From Elysia marginata (taxonomy: Eukaryota > Mollusca > Gastropoda > Plakobranchidae), in the NCBI GenBank assembly GCA_019649035.1, contig BMAT01010219.1, forward strand, positions 19,612 through 40,319: DNA of 20,708 bases, written 5' to 3'. This document shows, one piece after another, positions 18,073-20,708 of this stretch; the first letter of the stretch is position 1; each line of letters begins with the position of its first letter. Made by a program: the position numbers and the translations under genes. The notes under the pieces were generated by a model, which saw nothing but the letters and a program-made list of their open reading frames with translations, made no database searches and was not told the DNA's origin.

Positions 18073-18399
18073 TTTGTTAGAAGTTGGTATTACAAATCTT
18101 GTTTGGCGTATCTAGATCATCCTTAATTTTTCAAATGGTTTATGAAATCTTATATATGCCTTGTGCAATCTCAAATTAAAGATTAGTAGCACAGGCATTA
18201 TAGAATAGATTGATCACTTTTCAGCAGACGAACTGGAAAGAAAGAGATTGGGGAGATTTCTGGTTCCACCTGTAATAAGGTCTAGAGATTAAGAATACAA
18301 TACATTGCGGTGAATATTGGCTGAGCTAGCAACAGTATAGCTGAAAAGCCTTGGGTTTTTCCACACCTGTAAGTCTGCTGTACTATCGTGTTGACCTTT

Positions 18400-18540
18400 G
18401 AGAGATCTATTTGACGAAAATGTGATGAGGTTCGGCCGACAGGTTTTTCTTCTCATCTGTTAGGTTGAAAAGCTTGTCTATTATTATCTTTGACAGAAAG
18501 ACTATCTGTTCTATTGATCGAGCTGGTCGGTGGAAAAAAA
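18400..18540 (-). pseudogene. L2-like LINE ORF2 linker remnant
   Basis: The minus strand reads SIEQIVFLSKIIDKLFNLTD followed by EKKNLSAEPHH and a stop. This resembles the KKLFK.IDKLL..KKE..LP.H segment between endonuclease and RT in CR1/L2 ORF2. About 230 bp further on, KIKDDLDTPN resembles the FF..KI..IR..LD block that normally follows within 25 residues, so an insertion or rearrangement may lie between them. This match is weaker than the RT match. Confidence 0.45.
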
Positions 18541-18544
18541 ACCA

Positions 18545-19740
18545 AACGATAAACGATTCGGAGAAGAGATCTAAGTAATTACGGATCTAACTTAATAATT
18601 TTGAGCTTTTAGTATCATGTACATGATGTCAAGAAGGAGATTTCGTCATGAGTTGCGCAAATTTTCTGGTGCCAATCTTACTGAATATTAATTTTTAATT
18701 CTTGAACATGACGGTTCGTGATCTTACGTCTATTTGATCCTCTTTGTTAATAGTAGTTTTGTTCCAAAATTAAAGTGCTTATAGTCCGGTTCAAGATGTG
18801 ATGTTTGTAGATTTTTAGAAAACCAGTATTTCATTTCATAGCTCTAGCACAACATTCATTTGACTTAGGTCTTTGAATTTGTATCCGATAACAACGAAAA
18901 GTACAAATTTCTCTACGTTCGGTATTTCAGATTTAATTTACAAAATGTAAAGAATCATAACATGGTAACATGCTATAGAACAATGGCATAGGTTTTAATA
19001 GTATTTGTGAAAATCTGTTATGTGTTTCGCGTAGTTGGAGTTCATTGAAATAATATATTTACTCCACAAGTTTCAAAGAATTCGAAGGACCAAAATCTCA
19101 TTACAGAGGCAAATAACTCATCTGTTTTTTATTCAGCTACGTCCTAATCTATCTTAGCAACAAAGCATTCTTTTAAACTTATTTAAGTGCTATAAATATA
19201 GCAGTTTAATCCCAAACTAATAATTTGCGTGAAACATTTTAGTACCAGAGGAAAAAATATGAAATTTTATCTTGAAATTCAGGTTGAAATCTTCATTTAT
19301 TCCAAGGACCATGGATGTTTGTCTCGGTCGTGTTTCATAACAGAAAAAAATACAACATAAAAATATAAAATAGATTTAGCCATGTTATAGTATATAATTA
19401 TCTCAGTCATTCCACAACATTCGATCTTCCTCTATCACCCTGAATATCACAGTCACGACATAGAAGAATGTCTAGTGAGGTCATCACCGAAGTTGATGTA
19501 ATAATAAGATTGAATAAAGCATGTTGGCCAGTGTTAAAAATTTGTATACAGAAAGTCAAATAATTACGTGTATGATGTTTTATAAATTTTTTTAAAAATA
19601 TTATACTATCACATTGGGGCATATATTCATAAGTATTTTTAATGTATAAGGCATAGAACATTTGAGTGGACAAAATTTAGGAATCAATATACAAGTATGA
19701 ATAGTAATAACAATAAAATCATGTGAGAAATAGAATGCCT
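18545..19740. other. Non-coding spacer or LINE 3' UTR, nothing else recognised
   Basis: About 1.2 kb between the two minus-strand LINEs. The part next to 19752 should be the 3' UTR of the right-hand LINE, but I could not find its 3' terminus or tail. The open frame at 19407-19673 has no recognisable family. Confidence 0.45.
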
Positions 19741-19751
19741 GTCACAGCAAT

Positions 19752-20708
19752 TTATGGTCTATTGAAGTTTCCTAATGGATGTGAGAATGACTTTCTATAT
19801 CTCTCAGTTCTTGGTTTTTTACATAAAAGGCGCTGTGATCTTTGGGATCTTTCATACTTAGGATTCAATGGATGAGATTGGTCTTGCATTATTTTCAGGC
19901 TCTCTTGGGTCACATTTAAAGTATAGAGCTCATTGAAGGATGGCAAACTACATTGTGTTATCTTTGTGGCTTTTTTAACTATTTTGTCCATTTTTTTCTT
20001 GTCTTGCATATTTATAATTCCTCCCCAAACTGTTATTCCAAATGTCAGTATACTCTGAATAGTGGCAGTATAAAATATTTTTAATAACTCGCGTCTCATC
20101 TCAAATGATCTCAACTTTCGTAAAAAGTACAAACGTTGATTGGCGTGTTTGTACAATGCATCCACGTGGGATTTCCAGTTAATTTTGCCATCTATAAATA
20201 TTCCTAAATATTTATAAAGACCAGTTATTTCGACGTTTTGGTTATTGATGTGTAAGGGTGGAATTTCGTCACATTTTCTCCTGAAGTCTACAATTAGTTC
20301 TTTCGTTTTTTGTTACATTCACTGTAAGAAAATTGTCTTCACACCAGCTGACAAACGTGTTCACCTCTTCAAAATAGACGGACTCATCATTATATATAAA
20401 TCCTTGAATTACTGAATCATCTGAAAATTTAATCAAGTTAAGATTGGGAGAGGATGTTCTAAAGTCATTGGTGTATATGGTGTAAAGGACGGGAGACAAA
20501 ACACAACCCTGAGGTGTATCAGTGTTGGTGGTTATGGTTTTAGACATATTATTATTTAGACAAACATATTGCAATCTACCAGTAAGAAAGTCAAGAATCC
20601 AGTAGGCCAACTGAGGAGAAACATTGAGAGAAAGCAGTTTTTCAATCATTAAAAACGGGGTGGATGGTATTAAATGCACTAGAGAAATCAATAAATAGTG
20701 CCCTGGCA
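19752..20708 (-). pseudogene. Rex1/CR1-like LINE reverse transcriptase, two +1 homopolymer frameshifts, window-truncated
   Basis: From the right edge the minus strand encodes motif A (ALFIDFSSAFNTIHP), then LNVSPQLAYWILDFLTGRLQ, motif B (TPQGCVLSPVLYTIYTND) and motif C (LIKFSDDSVIQG, with both catalytic Asp residues kept). These are followed by VSWCEDNFLTVNVTK, KELIVDFRRKCDEIPPLHIN, YKYLGIFIDGKINWKSHVDA, LYKHANQRLYFLRKLRSFEM, FGITVWGGII and finally KPRTERYRKSF with a natural stop at 19752. Order and signatures match Rex1/CR1-group ORF2 as found in fish and molluscs. Frame is lost only twice: one extra base in CCCC (20657-20660) and one extra A in A6 (20306-20311). All other codons are open. 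The N-terminal endonuclease and early RT lie beyond the window. It copies element RNA at a nicked target in the nucleus when active. Confidence 0.88.

Larger units (their letters stand above)
16672..18540 (-). mobile_element. Decayed L2/CR1-like non-LTR retrotransposon
   Basis: The element runs from an ORF2 linker region (around 18400-18540) through RT motifs (17717-18072) and the C-terminal block (16925-17390) to a 3' UTR that ends with the typical L2 terminus and a TTC tail. Compared with the usual ORF2 order, the endonuclease and the first RT motifs are missing. Roughly 250 bp or more of coding sequence between linker and RT core is lost or replaced, and many stops and frameshifts are present. 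It lies on the same strand as the receptor gene, 5' of the exons seen here, and may sit in an intron of that gene. It is inactive. Confidence 0.8.

Noticed and set aside
19407-19673. 88-residue minus-strand open frame between LINEs
   Set aside because: No similarity to LINE ORF1 or ORF2 blocks or any family I know; it lies where the 3' UTR of the right-hand LINE is expected.
1-20708. A novel multi-gene system in the window
   Set aside because: Only one host gene fragment is supported; everything else is satellite or mobile-element debris without cooperating genes.

Overview
This is a nuclear, AT-rich, intron- and repeat-dominated stretch from an invertebrate animal. A lophotrochozoan, plausibly a bivalve or gastropod mollusc, fits best. 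The evidence is an EGF-like/transmembrane receptor split by GT-AG introns, CR1/L2/Rex1-like non-LTR retrotransposons, a mariner relic, a roughly 192-bp satellite, and no bacterial gene structure. The species call is inference.

Layout. 1-693: no recognisable feature. 694-1003: a foldback element with two ~100-bp near-identical inverted arms. 1004-3796: no gene seen. 3797-4318: the decayed N-terminal half of a mariner-type transposase, whose frame runs directly into satellite DNA. 4319-9595: about 27 tandem copies of a ~192-bp satellite with higher-order duplications. 9596-10330: a 5'-truncated CR1/Rex1-like LINE on the + strand, ending in an AATTG tail and abutting the array. 10331-12004: mostly featureless, with one strong G-quadruplex motif. 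12005-12555: a three-unit outlier of the same satellite. 12560-12880: a dispersed repeat broken by a ~211-bp insertion that carries a miRNA-precursor-sized hairpin. A second, uninterrupted copy of that repeat lies at 15277-15378.

Host gene. On the minus strand, 15654 down to 13759 encodes the 3' end of a MEGF-like (multiple EGF-like domain) type I receptor. It has one EGF-like module, one transmembrane exon and a tyrosine-rich cytoplasmic tail with a Grb2-type YENP site. Splice phases of the last three exons agree. The EGF exon is 128 nt, one base short of a symmetric 129 nt exon, and this creates an in-frame TAA near its acceptor. A further spliced-looking exon at 15900-15999 may belong to the same gene.

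Right end. 16675-18540 (minus) is a decayed L2-like LINE. Its 3' end has the typical GCGC stem-loop and finishes in a ~100-bp TTC (GAA on +) microsatellite. 19752-20708 (minus) is a much better preserved Rex1/CR1-like reverse transcriptase, cut by the window edge. It is disrupted only by two single-base homopolymer insertions.

The window holds one real host gene fragment among layered mobile and satellite DNA. I see no operon-like system or defence locus. The most distinctive points are the satellite's internal organisation and junctions, the insertion carrying the hairpin, and the clustered one-base indels, which may be assembly errors.
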